A DNA stretch of 64,000 nt from positions 1 to 64,000 of the forward strand of contig JBBRNO010000014.1 in the NCBI GenBank assembly GCA_038230275.1, read 5' to 3'. Of the stretch, positions 52,769-62,171 are shown one piece after another; positions within the stretch are counted from its first letter, which is position 1; each line of letters starts with the position of its first letter. A program made the position numbers and the translations under genes. The notes under the pieces were generated by a model that was given only the letters and a program-made list of their open reading frames with translations, ran no database searches and was not told where the DNA came from. The DNA is from JANXXV01 sp038230275 (GTDB taxonomy: Bacteria > Acidobacteriota > Terriglobia > Bryobacterales > Bryobacteraceae).

Positions 52769-53959
52769 TTATCCTACCGTCACCATGCTGGATGCCTCTT
52801 TGAACCGGCGCAGGGCGCTCCTGTTCAGTTCCACGCCCAGCCCCGGACGCACTGGCAAGGGAATCAGACCGTCCACCATCTTCAACTCGTCAGACACCAG
52901 TTCCTGACGCAACGCCGACTCGCACAGCCTGGCCGGCAGGAACTCAATAAATGCGCAGTGCGCCGCCGAAGCGGCCAGATGCGCCGCGGCCGCAATGGAA
53001 ATCCCGGTCTTCCAAAGATGCGGCACAATGGTGACGCCCCGAACCTTGGCCAGATCACAGACGCGCTTGGCTTCCGTCAGCCCGCCAACGCGCCCAACAT
53101 CAGGCTGCGCCACTTGCACTTTTCCACGATCCATCAGATCCAGGAATTCGAACCGTGTAGCCAGCCACTCCCCCGCCGCAATGGGAATCGGCTGCTCGGT
53201 GGCGAGCCGCGCATACCCATCCAGATCGTCGGACGGCAGAGGCGTTTCGATGAAGAACAATCGAAAGTCCACCCAATCCCGGATGATCTGTAAACAGGCA
53301 TCGGCATCCGCAAAGGCGTACTGCAAGTCCACCATCAGCGTGAAGTCAGGTCCCACCGCGCGGCGCACGTCTCCAATCACACGCGTCATATCGGCCCCGG
53401 ATGCCTTCAGTCCTTTGTGCGCGTAGGGTCCGAACGGAGTGATCTCCAACTTCGCCGCTTTAAAGCCCAGCTCCTTGGCTCGCAACGCCCAATCGAGCAG
53501 CGATTCCCGATACGCTTCAAACGAAGACACCTCCGGTTGCAGCGATGCGTACGGAGTAATGTGCGTGCGTGCGGCCCCACCCAGAAATTCATAACAGGGC
53601 TTCCCCAGTGCCTTGCCGCGAATATCGTGCAGCGCGATATCAAGCGCGCCCATCGCATGAATCACAGCACCGCGCCGTCCATTCATCGCCGATCCGGTAT
53701 ACATGCGCTCCCAAAGCGCTTCCACCTGCAGCGGATCCTGGCCAATCAGCATCTCTGTCAGTCCCAGCCCCATGGTATGAGTGCCCGGCGCTTCTATACA
53801 GGCGCGCGCAATCCACGGATTGACGTCTGTCTCGCCGATTCCGGTAAGGCCTTCGTCAGTATGAACCTCGACAACCAGATCGTCCTGCGCCGAACTGGTA
53901 GACCCAATGTCATACGCTGGGTCGAGCAAAACATGGCAATCGATTTTGGTAATTTTCAT
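52769..53959 (-). CDS. Mandelate racemase/muconate lactonizing family enzyme (enolase superfamily)
   Basis: 396 residues. The metal ligands are Asp211, Glu238 and Glu264, with D-H dyad Asp287-His314. Spacing to the mandelate racemase ligands is nearly exact (27, 26, 23 and 27 residues). The N-terminal acid-base position reads Lys170-x-Glu172, so the second Lys of the usual K-x-K is replaced by Glu. Family enzymes remove or invert a carbon next to a carboxylate, for example as sugar-acid dehydratases; the lost Lys favours a dehydratase or isomerase over a racemase (inference). It lies seven bases downstream of the DUF1501 gene. Confidence 0.88.
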   Translation of the reverse strand: MKITKIDCHVLLDPAYDIGSTSSAQDDLVVEVHTDEGLTGIGETDVNPWIARACIEAPGTHTMGLGLTEMLIGQDPLQVEALWERMYTGSAMNGRRGAVIHAMGALDIALHDIRGKALGKPCYEFLGGAARTHITPYASLQPEVSSFEAYRESLLDWALRAKELGFKAAKLEITPFGPYAHKGLKASGADMTRVIGDVRRAVGPDFTLMVDLQYAFADADACLQIIRDWVDFRLFFIETPLPSDDLDGYARLATEQPIPIAAGEWLATRFEFLDLMDRGKVQVAQPDVGRVGGLTEAKRVCDLAKVRGVTIVPHLWKTGISIAAAAHLAASAAHCAFIEFLPARLCESALRQELVSDELKMVDGLIPLPVRPGLGVELNRSALRRFKEASSMVTVG

Positions 53960-53966
53960 TGGCGGC

Positions 53967-55403
53967 TCACGCCAGAATTTCCGAGATGACTCTGGCCGGA
54001 GTTTGATCGGTGATCCGCTCCTTCAGCCCCTGCCGTTCAAACACCAGATCCCGATAGTTCAAGCCCAGCAGATGAAGCATGGTGGCGTGGAAGTCGTGGA
54101 CACTTACGCGATTCTCCACTGCCTTATGGCCCAGATCGTCCGTAGCGCCGTGCACGGTGCCGCCCTTCGTGCCTCCGCCAGCCATCCACATGCTGAACCC
54201 CGCAGGGCCGTGATCCCGCCCCGCGGAGCCCGTTCCCTGGCGCGTCTGCGAAATCGGCATTCGTCCAAACTCGCCGCCCCACAGCACCAGCGTGCTGTCC
54301 AGCAGTCCGCGTTGCTTCAAGTCTTTCAGTAGCGCCGCGGCGGGCTTGTCGGTCTTGCCGCAACTGTAGCTCAGGCTCTGCTCCAGGTCCGAGTGTGCAT
54401 CCCAGATCTGAAACTCGATGAACAGCTGCACGTAACGCACACCGCGCTCCACCAGCCGCCGCGCAATCAAACAGCGCCTGCCGTAGTTGGCGGTACGTTC
54501 CTCATTCAGCCCGTACATCTCTTTCGTTTTTTCGCTTTCCTGGGACAGGTCCAACGCATCCGTCGCCGTTAGCTGCATACGCGCCGCCAGTTCGTAGCTG
54601 GAGATCCTCGCATCCAGATCCCCATAACCCGCGTGCCTTTCCAGATGGCCCCGGTCCAGCCGGTGCAGTAAATCGCGCTGCGCTTCCACAAGTGGCGTAG
54701 GCAACTCGTCCGGCGGTTTCAAATTCAACAGCGGCGGCCCTTCCGAACGAAAGCGAGTGCCTTGATAAATGGGAGGCAAATAACCGGCCTGCCAGCACTG
54801 AATCCCGTTCACGGGAAGCTTCTTCGGATCGTCCAGAACAACATAAGCAGGCAGGTTCTGGTTTTCCGAACCCAACCCATACACCACCCATGATCCCAAC
54901 GACGGCCTGCCAGGCAGTGTACGGCCCGTATGCATCAAATAGAGCGAAGGCTCGTGATTGAAATGCTCGCCGTACATCGATCGAATCACGGTCATGTCGT
55001 CCACGCAGCCGGCCAGATGCGGGAATACTTCCGAGATTTCCATGCCGCACTTTCCGTGCCTGGCGAACTTGAACGGAGACGGCAGCACGCTGCCCACCTG
55101 ATCCGCGAATTCAATTTGATTGACAATATCGCGGCTGGGCGCGGTACCCGCGAACTTGGTCAACATCGGCTTCGGGTCGAAGGTATCCACCTGGCTGGGC
55201 CCGCCGTTCTGGAACAGTTGGATCACCGCCTTCGCTTTGGCGGCATGATGAGGCGGGCGCGGTTTCAGATCGTACATCCTGGGAGCGCCGTCAACACTGG
55301 CAGCGGAAAGGATGTCACGGCTCAGCAGCGAAGCAAGAGCAGCGCCGTGGACGCCGTCGCTGAAGCGGGAAAAGAAGTGTCGCCGGGATGGATTGAATTG
55401 CAT
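53967..55403 (-). CDS. DUF1501 protein, exported by Tat
   Basis: 478 residues. The N-terminus has a twin-arginine signal, SRRHFFSRFSDGVHGAALASLL. The body is the sulfatase-like DUF1501 domain: VIQLFQNGGPSQVDTFDPKP, IRSMYGEHFNHEPSLYLMHTG, LVLWGGEFGRMPISQ and DHGPAGFSMWMAGGG. DUF1501 and the DUF1549/1553 protein upstream are nearly always neighbours in Planctomycetes, Verrucomicrobia and Acidobacteria, although their joint task is unknown. The spacing to both neighbours is seven bases, so translational coupling is likely. Confidence 0.93.
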   Translation of the reverse strand: MQFNPSRRHFFSRFSDGVHGAALASLLSRDILSAASVDGAPRMYDLKPRPPHHAAKAKAVIQLFQNGGPSQVDTFDPKPMLTKFAGTAPSRDIVNQIEFADQVGSVLPSPFKFARHGKCGMEISEVFPHLAGCVDDMTVIRSMYGEHFNHEPSLYLMHTGRTLPGRPSLGSWVVYGLGSENQNLPAYVVLDDPKKLPVNGIQCWQAGYLPPIYQGTRFRSEGPPLLNLKPPDELPTPLVEAQRDLLHRLDRGHLERHAGYGDLDARISSYELAARMQLTATDALDLSQESEKTKEMYGLNEERTANYGRRCLIARRLVERGVRYVQLFIEFQIWDAHSDLEQSLSYSCGKTDKPAAALLKDLKQRGLLDSTLVLWGGEFGRMPISQTRQGTGSAGRDHGPAGFSMWMAGGGTKGGTVHGATDDLGHKAVENRVSVHDFHATMLHLLGLNYRDLVFERQGLKERITDQTPARVISEILA

Positions 55404-55410
55404 TTCTTCC

Positions 55411-58311
55411 TCAATCGATGTAAACGAATTCGGCCGAGCTCAGAACAGCCTGGCATAGGTCCGCCAGTGCATACCACGTCGCGGTAGAGGCCACCGGAGC
55501 GTCCTCCTTTTCCTTTCGCAGATGGCCTTCCCAAAAGGTGCGCAGCTTCGTCAAATCGCCAAGCGCGGCCGCGGTCTCATCCCCTGAAGGACGCCGGCCC
55601 AAGGCGCGCAAATACAGCTGTTCAATTTGTTTTGACGGATCAGCGGGCGAATCGTCCAGCAGCCTGCCGGCCAGATAGCGGGAATGGTCGCGCACTAGCG
55701 GGCTGTTTGTCATTTGCAACGCTTGTGTCGCCACCGTGGAATAGCCGCGCTGGATGCAATTAGGCGACATAGGAGGCAGATCGAAAACTTCTAAAATCGT
55801 TGGCGGCGTAGTCCGCCGTTGCAGAACGTAAATGCTGCGCCGCCAGCCCTGCTTATGCGAGCCCTTCCCTGCCACCTCGCCGGACGCTTTCGTTTCCACC
55901 TCTACCGGCGGACCGAATGCCGTGGAATCCAGATCGCCCGTCACTTGCAGAATGGTGTCGTTCAATTGCTCGGCATCCATGCGGTGCAGCGGCATATGCG
56001 AAAGCAGAACGTTCTCCGGATCGGCAGCGCTGGAAGCAGTCACCTGCGTACTCTGGCGGTAGGCGGTCGAGGTCATAATCAGCCGGTGAATAGACTTCAC
56101 GCTCCATCCACGCGCAACAAACTCGGTCGCCAGCCAATCCAGCAGTTCAGGGTGTGACGGCGCGCTGCCAAGCCGGCCGAAATTCGATGGGCTGGCAACA
56201 ATGCCCCGCCCAAAATGGTTCATCCAGATCCGGTTCACCATCACGCGCGCCGTCAACGGATGATCCGGCTGCACCAGCCATCGCGCCAGGGCGAGACGTC
56301 GTCCGCTGGAATCCGCTCCAGCCGGAATCACTTTGTAGTCCGCCAACCCTGCCTTCAAAACGGATGGCACGCCTGGCAGCACCGATTCGCCAAGCTGTTG
56401 GGCTTCTCCACGCCGCAGCAAATAAACAGGCGAAGGCTCGCCACCCATGTCATAGAGGGCGCGGACACGCGGCTTCCCGTTCAACTTGCGCTTGTTGTCG
56501 GCAATGCTCTTCCGCAGTGCGGCGGTGCCCGTCTTGAATTGCGGAAATTTGTTGCCAATCTCGTCATCGGTGACCTTCGTTGTTGCCTCGAACTTATCCA
56601 CCAGATACGCTTGCGCCGTAGAGCGCTTTTCTTTCGGCGTCGCGATGCCGGATTCAAGATCCAGGCGAACCGCGTCCGGCAAAATTGCTAATCGCTCCCG
56701 GACTATCTGTTCCCGTAAGGGCTTGCCCTTCGCTTCCAGTTCCCCTTCCGCCCGCTTCATCTCCGCCTCAATGGGCGCGTTGTGGGCAGCCACTTTCGCA
56801 ACCTCGTCTTCAGTAGCGAAGTCCAGATAGCGATCGGTCGGCTTCACCCAGTCATACGGATCATAGGCGGACTGCAGCACCGCACCCAGGCGGTAGTAAT
56901 CGCGCTGCGGCAGCGGATCGTACTTATGGTTATGGCAGCGGGCACAGCCGATTGTTAATCCCATCACCGACGAACTGAGCACATCGATTTCATCGGCGAT
57001 CACGTTCATCCGCTCCGCAACGGATCCGTTCGCTGGCGAATAAGTTCCATCGGGTGTCATCCTCAGAAAGCCGGTCGCGGCCAGCTTCTCAAGCAACTCC
57101 GGCGTCGCCTTTTTCGCGCGCTTGTAGTCCACCAACTCATCGCCGGCAATCTGCTCCATTAGAAACTGGTCGTACGGTTTGTCGCTGTTGAATGCACGGA
57201 TCACGTAGTCGCGGTAGCGCCACGCATTTCCGCGGATCAGATCTTCATCGATGATTCCTTCCGAATCCGCATAGCCCGCCGCATCCAGCCAGAACTTGCC
57301 CCAGCGCTCGCCGTATTGAGGCGAAGCCAGCAGCTTTTCAATCAGCCGCTCATAGGCGTCCGGCCGGGAATCGGCCTCATAAGCGGCAATATCCGCGGGC
57401 GAAGGCGGCAAGCCGGTAAGATCCAGCCAGACACGGCGCAGCAGAATCAACCGGTCCGCCGGCGGGGCGTGCGTCAGCTTTTTCGCTTCCAGCTTCTGCA
57501 ACAAAAATGCATCAATCGGATTGCGTACCAGTTCCCGATGCTGGACAACGGGAACCGCCGGCCGCTTTGGAGGTTGAAAAGACCAGAACTCCCGATCTTT
57601 CGCCGTCACCAGGCGATCTTCGCTTTCGCTGGGCGGCTGCTTCGGTCCGCCGGCGGCCCCGCCCGCAATCCATTTGCGCAGCACATCCACTTCCGCATCG
57701 GAAGGCGGCCGCACAAAGTATTCCGACAACAACTTTGGCGGAGGCATCTGCCCGGACGCGATCCGCTTCAGCAGCAGACTCTCTTCCGGCTTGCCCGGTA
57801 TAATCGCGGGACCGGACTTCCCGCCCTTCATCCGGCTGGCTTGCGAGCGCAGATCCAAGCCGCCTTCCTGCTTCCGCTTCCCATGGCAGACAACGCAGCG
57901 CATCTGGAAAATGGGCAGCACGTCATTCTCAGTAAGCAACTGCACCGGCTGTATTGTGTCTTTCCCGGTGTCTCCTTTATCGATCCACTGGCGAATCACA
58001 GCAATCTGCGCGTCACTAAGCTTGGGCTCCACGGGCGGCATCGATCGCGAGACAATCTTCTCCATCAAAACGCTCTTGTCCGGCGTGCCCGGCAAGATGG
58101 CTGGACCGGACTTACCGCCTTTCAGCAGTCCGTCTCGTGTTCGGAGGTCAAGCCCTGCCTGCGCTTTCGCTCCGCTATGGCATCCCAGGCAGTGTGCCGT
58201 GAAAATCGGTAAAACCTCTGACTCAAACTTCGGCTGTTCAGCGCCGCGCCCCGCCGGAGCGGCCCATCCGGCCAGCAGCACGGACATGCTTATACAGTGG
58301 ATGAACTTCAT
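55411..58311 (-). CDS. PSCyt1-DUF1549-DUF1553 multihaem protein
   Basis: 966 residues from the ATG at 58311; the longer frame beyond it has no support. Signal peptide MSVLLAGWAAPAGRGAE. Two planctomycete-type cytochrome domains carry CLGCHSGAKAQAGLDLR (Cys41-His45) and CVVCHGKRKQEGGLDLR. Then come DUF1549 (FWLDAAGYADSEGI...CARCHNHKYDPL, a third haem-type CxxCH) and DUF1553 (PLTARVMVNRIWMNHFGRGIVASPSNFG...NGLLGRRP-like ALGRRPSGDE). It opens a minus-strand run with DUF1501, an enolase-superfamily enzyme, cytochrome c and PQQ dehydrogenase, and is divergent from a permease. Role: exported redox protein, probably acting on a periplasmic substrate. Confidence 0.93.
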   Translation of the reverse strand: MKFIHCISMSVLLAGWAAPAGRGAEQPKFESEVLPIFTAHCLGCHSGAKAQAGLDLRTRDGLLKGGKSGPAILPGTPDKSVLMEKIVSRSMPPVEPKLSDAQIAVIRQWIDKGDTGKDTIQPVQLLTENDVLPIFQMRCVVCHGKRKQEGGLDLRSQASRMKGGKSGPAIIPGKPEESLLLKRIASGQMPPPKLLSEYFVRPPSDAEVDVLRKWIAGGAAGGPKQPPSESEDRLVTAKDREFWSFQPPKRPAVPVVQHRELVRNPIDAFLLQKLEAKKLTHAPPADRLILLRRVWLDLTGLPPSPADIAAYEADSRPDAYERLIEKLLASPQYGERWGKFWLDAAGYADSEGIIDEDLIRGNAWRYRDYVIRAFNSDKPYDQFLMEQIAGDELVDYKRAKKATPELLEKLAATGFLRMTPDGTYSPANGSVAERMNVIADEIDVLSSSVMGLTIGCARCHNHKYDPLPQRDYYRLGAVLQSAYDPYDWVKPTDRYLDFATEDEVAKVAAHNAPIEAEMKRAEGELEAKGKPLREQIVRERLAILPDAVRLDLESGIATPKEKRSTAQAYLVDKFEATTKVTDDEIGNKFPQFKTGTAALRKSIADNKRKLNGKPRVRALYDMGGEPSPVYLLRRGEAQQLGESVLPGVPSVLKAGLADYKVIPAGADSSGRRLALARWLVQPDHPLTARVMVNRIWMNHFGRGIVASPSNFGRLGSAPSHPELLDWLATEFVARGWSVKSIHRLIMTSTAYRQSTQVTASSAADPENVLLSHMPLHRMDAEQLNDTILQVTGDLDSTAFGPPVEVETKASGEVAGKGSHKQGWRRSIYVLQRRTTPPTILEVFDLPPMSPNCIQRGYSTVATQALQMTNSPLVRDHSRYLAGRLLDDSPADPSKQIEQLYLRALGRRPSGDETAAALGDLTKLRTFWEGHLRKEKEDAPVASTATWYALADLCQAVLSSAEFVYID

Positions 58312-58420
58312 GGGTTGGAAGATCGGTTTCAGACTGAATTGTATACCCCGCGACGCCTTCGCGCTGGTGTCTCCGGGTTCACCCCAATGGACACTTGTGA
58401 CCGGGACCATCGATCGATCA

Positions 58421-58426
58421 TATAAT
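58421..58426 (+). promoter_or_regulatory. Consensus -10 box for the MFS permease gene
   Basis: A perfect TATAAT in the 145-base divergent region, 30 bases before the permease ATG. TTGTGA at 58395-58400 is 20 bases away, too far for an ideal -35, so an activator may help. Confidence 0.5.
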
Positions 58427-58456
58427 GTCGTCTTGAGTCGATCCAGCGAATCCTCC

Positions 58457-59728
58457 ATGGTGCCGCAAGCACCGGCACCGAGTCTGAATCGATCTCAGAA
58501 GAAAGTGGTGGTCCTGCTTGTCGGCCTCAGTCTGATGAGCTATTTTCAGCGGACGGCCATGTCCATCGCCGGCCCGTCCATCGCCCGCGAGTTTTCGCTA
58601 ACGGAAACTCAAATGGGCGCCATTTACTCGGCGTTTCTGCTTGGGTATGCGTTTCTGATGATCCCCGGCGGTTGGCTCGCCGATCGGATCGGGCCGCGCT
58701 TGACGCTGGGAATCGTTGGCTTCGGAACAGCCGTGCTCACCTCGCTGACGGCCTTCGGCGGCCGCGCCGGCCTGGGAGCTCTGATCGGCGTTTTTCCGGC
58801 ATTTCTCGGAATCCGGCTGCTGCTGGGAATCGCATCCGCCCCACTCTACCCTTCCACCGCCCGCATGAGCGCCAATTGGATGGAACTCGAAGTTCGCGGC
58901 CAGGTCTCCGGTTGGATTGTCGGTGGAGCGGGCGTCGGCGGCGCTCTTTCTCCGCTGCTCATTTCTCACCTGATTGCCAGCGTCGGGTGGCGCGCGGCGT
59001 TTGTGCTTACGGGCGTCGCCACGGCGCTGTTAGCTGTTCTCTGGATAACCAGCGTTCGCGATTTCCCCGCCGGTGTGGAGCATCCGAAGCAAGATACATT
59101 CCGTCCGACGCCCTGGCGCAAGCTACTCACCAATCGCAACCTGATGCTGCTGACTCTTGGCTACGTCGCCCTCGATTATTTTGAATACATCTTCTTCTAC
59201 TGGACCTACTACTATCTGGGGCAGATTCGACATATGGGGGCGGACCAAAGCGCCGTCTATACCACCGGCCTTTTTGTTGCGTTCCTGATCTTCGCCCCGA
59301 TTGGCGGAAAATTGACCGACGTGTGCGTGCGCCGCTTCGGACTCAAAGCAGGAATGCGCATCATCCCCATATTCGGAACTATCCTCAGCATAGCGGTACT
59401 TCTGATAGCCATCAGCCTTTCCAGCGCGGAGATGACGGGCGTGCTGATGGCGGTTTCGTTAGGTCTCGCCGCGTCGACGGAAGGTTCCTATTGGGCCGCC
59501 ACCATCCAGACTGGTGGCAACGAAGCGGGTGCAGCTTTTGGAATACTCAACGGCGGCGGAAACCTGGGAGGGTTTCTTGCACCGGTAGCCACTCCCTGGC
59601 TTGCGTCCCTATTCGGCTGGTCCGCCGGGCTCTATTTCGGATGCCTGGTTGTTTGCCTCAGCATCGGCGTATGGTGCTTCATCAACCTGGAGAGGCAAAG
59701 TTCCTACGAACCGGTGATTGAGACCTGA
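58457..59728 (+). CDS. MFS permease, anion:cation symporter (ACS) type
   Basis: 423 residues from the ATG at 58457. Upstream codons in this frame are antisense of the DUF1549 gene and were excluded. Twelve membrane helices are visible. Motif A is LADRIGPRLTLG, and other signatures are MSYFQRTAMSIAGPSIAREFSLTETQMGAIYSAFLLGYAFLMIPGGWL and TEGSYWAATIQTGGNEAGAAFGILNGGGNLGGFLAPVATPWL. The latter is close to hexuronate/glucarate/galactonate permeases. Divergence from the DUF1549-DUF1501-enolase-superfamily operon supports uptake of a sugar acid. It is convergent with the subtilase gene and overlaps it by 25 bases. Confidence 0.9.
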   Translation: MVPQAPAPSLNRSQKKVVVLLVGLSLMSYFQRTAMSIAGPSIAREFSLTETQMGAIYSAFLLGYAFLMIPGGWLADRIGPRLTLGIVGFGTAVLTSLTAFGGRAGLGALIGVFPAFLGIRLLLGIASAPLYPSTARMSANWMELEVRGQVSGWIVGGAGVGGALSPLLISHLIASVGWRAAFVLTGVATALLAVLWITSVRDFPAGVEHPKQDTFRPTPWRKLLTNRNLMLLTLGYVALDYFEYIFFYWTYYYLGQIRHMGADQSAVYTTGLFVAFLIFAPIGGKLTDVCVRRFGLKAGMRIIPIFGTILSIAVLLIAISLSSAEMTGVLMAVSLGLAASTEGSYWAATIQTGGNEAGAAFGILNGGGNLGGFLAPVATPWLASLFGWSAGLYFGCLVVCLSIGVWCFINLERQSSYEPVIET

Positions 59729-62115
59729 ACCGATACGTCTCCAATCTGAATAACGAATACATTCTGTCCCGCCGTCGGGCCCAGTTGCACGTCTACGCCG
59801 AACAACCCCGGTATTTCGTCGTCATGCGATACCAAGCCGCGAATGGACCCACCGCCGATAGTCACGCTCGCCTGGGGTTTCGCGTCCGCCATGCTCAGCC
59901 CGGAGGCATCGGTCACACGGAACAATACCGCATCCTTCAGCGTGCCGCGGCGTCTTCCACTAGTGATGCTGTCGAGGATGGTGATCCGCGCGGGTACTCC
60001 CGAAGGCACGGCATACCAATACGGGATGCGCGTTTGCGTTCCGGAAGTGCCGGTAACCGCCAACACCCCTTCATAGGTTCCCGCCGCCAAGCCGGCAGCG
60101 TTCCACACCACCGGAACATCCATGGACGCGCCGGCAGCCAGTTGAACCGAGTTCAACGCAACCGAGGGACTTCCACCGGAGGCGCCGGGGATTGGCACAA
60201 TTGAGAACGTCTCATCGGACTGCCCCACATTGGTGATCTTAAGCACGCGGTTGACCTGCTCATCGGAGGTGCCCGCACCAAAGCTGAGCGAGGTGGGATA
60301 CGCGGTCACGGTGGAATGAAGCGCAGCGGCGGCATTCAGCAATCCGGCTCCAGTCTGCTGCACACCCAGCGTTTGGCCGGAAACCGGTTGCATGGCGGCA
60401 GCGGTATTGATCAGCAGCGATCGATACTGGTCCACCGTCAGCCCAGGCCGTGCGCTCTTGATCAGCGCCGCCGCACCAGCTACCAAAGGACTGGAGAAGC
60501 TGGTGCCATTCACCAGAATGTAGCCGCTGGGATCATACATGTCGCCAGCCGAGTCAAAAGTCTGCGTGGCAACGTAGATGTCCTGCCCGACGGCCATCAT
60601 ATCCGGCTTAATGCCTGCGTCCACGTTCGGCCCGGCGGCAGTGAAGTCCGTTATCACGTTCGACGGGACCTGCACCGCGCTCAGCGCGAACTGCAAGGTA
60701 CCGGTTGACAAAGCCGAACCGGCGAGACGTTGCTTGATCGCCGCACCCGCATCGTAACTAATCATCTCAGCCGGAAGCGTAGCGCTTCCCACCGTCATAT
60801 GAATGGGTTGTGGCGAGGCCTGCGCGGCGTACACCAGCCCACCCGCTGCCCCGGCATTCTGCGCGTTGGTCAACTTCACCTGGAAGGTGCAGGTGCCGCG
60901 CAGAATCAACGCAATGCGACCCCTCAAACTATTGGCGGGCAGCGCCGAACAGGCCAGGCCCGTCGTATCCAATGTGGCAACGTCTACCAGCGGCGCTGAA
61001 ACAGGCGCGGCGGGCACCACACCGTCGCCGGCGATGGCCAGGAACGCGGGCAGCCCATCAATACTGGCGCTGCTGGCGAAGGTCCGGTCGTTCGTAGACG
61101 CTCCAACGGCGATCGCGGAAGGCGCGGATGCCGGTGACGACATGGTGTTCAGATCCGGCCCGCTATTGCCGGCCGCCACCACTACGATCACGCCAGCCTT
61201 TGTCGCGCGTTCCACTGCCTGCGCATCCAAGTCGTCGCTCAGGCGCGGAGCAAGATCGCTGCCAAGGCTCAGATTGATGACGTCCATTCCATCGGAAACC
61301 GCATCGTCAATCGCCTTCAGAATGGCGTCGTCCGAAGCAGAGTCGTTAATTCCAGGCGTGCCGAACACTTTGTAATTTCCGAGAAACGCCTTCGGCGCTA
61401 CACCGGTGACGGTTGCCAGCGGTCCGTCGTTACGAACTCCGGCCGCCACCATCGCCAGCGCGGTGCCGTGTCCAACATGGTCGCGGGCTGAGTTATCGGG
61501 ATCGCGATGCGGAAGCAGGTTCACATAACTTCGGGCAACAATGATCTTATTGTTTGTGTACGCAGTGTCGCTATCGTTATTGACGCGGGGGTATGTGGCC
61601 GGAACCGTGAGCGACGGGTCCTGAAAGCCGGGACGCGTGGAATCGATGCCGCTGTCGATAATGGCAATCTTCATGCCGGCTCCGGCGCGATCCATTCCAA
61701 TTTCATTCCACACATCGGTGACCCGGTGCAGCGCCACCGCGCGATCCAGAACCATGTGCATCATGCGCACCGGAATCACGCGCTTTACACCCGGCAGCGC
61801 GGCCAATTGCGCCGCCTGGGCATCGGACACCTTTATAAACATTGCATTGGCGACGGTATCGACGGTATCCAGCACAACCGCCTGCTGTTGCTCCAAACGG
61901 CCGCGAAGTTGTTGTTGCTCGCTGCGGACCCTGGTCCGGTGCGCTCCGGCAACCGCGCTGTGCATGCCCCCTCTGCTGGCAGCGTGCAGCACGTGTTCCG
62001 AGACGGATTCTGTATTCAATTCAACGATGTACCGGTCTGGCAGTCTTTCTGCAAATAACCCAATGCTGAACAGGGCGAAACCGGTGAGAAATAAAATCTG
62101 CCAATAACAGCGCAT
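59704..62115 (-). CDS. Secreted subtilase (S8), C5a-peptidase/lantibiotic-type with PA domain
   Basis: 803 residues from the ATG at 62115 (signal peptide YWQILFLTGFALFSIGLFA). An inhibitor-I9-like propeptide (RYIVELNTESVSEHV...MFIKVSDAQAAQLAALPGVKRVIPVRM) precedes the subtilisin domain. Its triad lies in AIIDSGIDSTRPG, HVGHGTALAM and NGTSFSSPLVAG. A PA domain is inserted between His and Ser (CSALPANSLRGRIALILRGTC). After the Ser, an Fn3-like Ig domain (SLSFGAGTSDEQVNRVLKITNVGQSDETFSI) and a C-terminal beta domain follow. This is a typical secreted protease of heterotrophic soil bacteria. Its 3' end overlaps the permease gene. Confidence 0.95.
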   Translation of the reverse strand: MRCYWQILFLTGFALFSIGLFAERLPDRYIVELNTESVSEHVLHAASRGGMHSAVAGAHRTRVRSEQQQLRGRLEQQQAVVLDTVDTVANAMFIKVSDAQAAQLAALPGVKRVIPVRMMHMVLDRAVALHRVTDVWNEIGMDRAGAGMKIAIIDSGIDSTRPGFQDPSLTVPATYPRVNNDSDTAYTNNKIIVARSYVNLLPHRDPDNSARDHVGHGTALAMVAAGVRNDGPLATVTGVAPKAFLGNYKVFGTPGINDSASDDAILKAIDDAVSDGMDVINLSLGSDLAPRLSDDLDAQAVERATKAGVIVVVAAGNSGPDLNTMSSPASAPSAIAVGASTNDRTFASSASIDGLPAFLAIAGDGVVPAAPVSAPLVDVATLDTTGLACSALPANSLRGRIALILRGTCTFQVKLTNAQNAGAAGGLVYAAQASPQPIHMTVGSATLPAEMISYDAGAAIKQRLAGSALSTGTLQFALSAVQVPSNVITDFTAAGPNVDAGIKPDMMAVGQDIYVATQTFDSAGDMYDPSGYILVNGTSFSSPLVAGAAALIKSARPGLTVDQYRSLLINTAAAMQPVSGQTLGVQQTGAGLLNAAAALHSTVTAYPTSLSFGAGTSDEQVNRVLKITNVGQSDETFSIVPIPGASGGSPSVALNSVQLAAGASMDVPVVWNAAGLAAGTYEGVLAVTGTSGTQTRIPYWYAVPSGVPARITILDSITSGRRRGTLKDAVLFRVTDASGLSMADAKPQASVTIGGGSIRGLVSHDDEIPGLFGVDVQLGPTAGQNVFVIQIGDVSVQVSITGS

Positions 62116-62171
62116 AGTTATACAAACGCATCCATCTGTCATCCGGTGTCGGAATTCTATGTAAATTAGTG

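Noticed and set aside
57674..58456. N-terminal extension of the MFS gene
   Set aside because: It is antisense of the DUF1549 gene; the ATG at 58457 gives a normal permease N-terminus after a TATAAT box.
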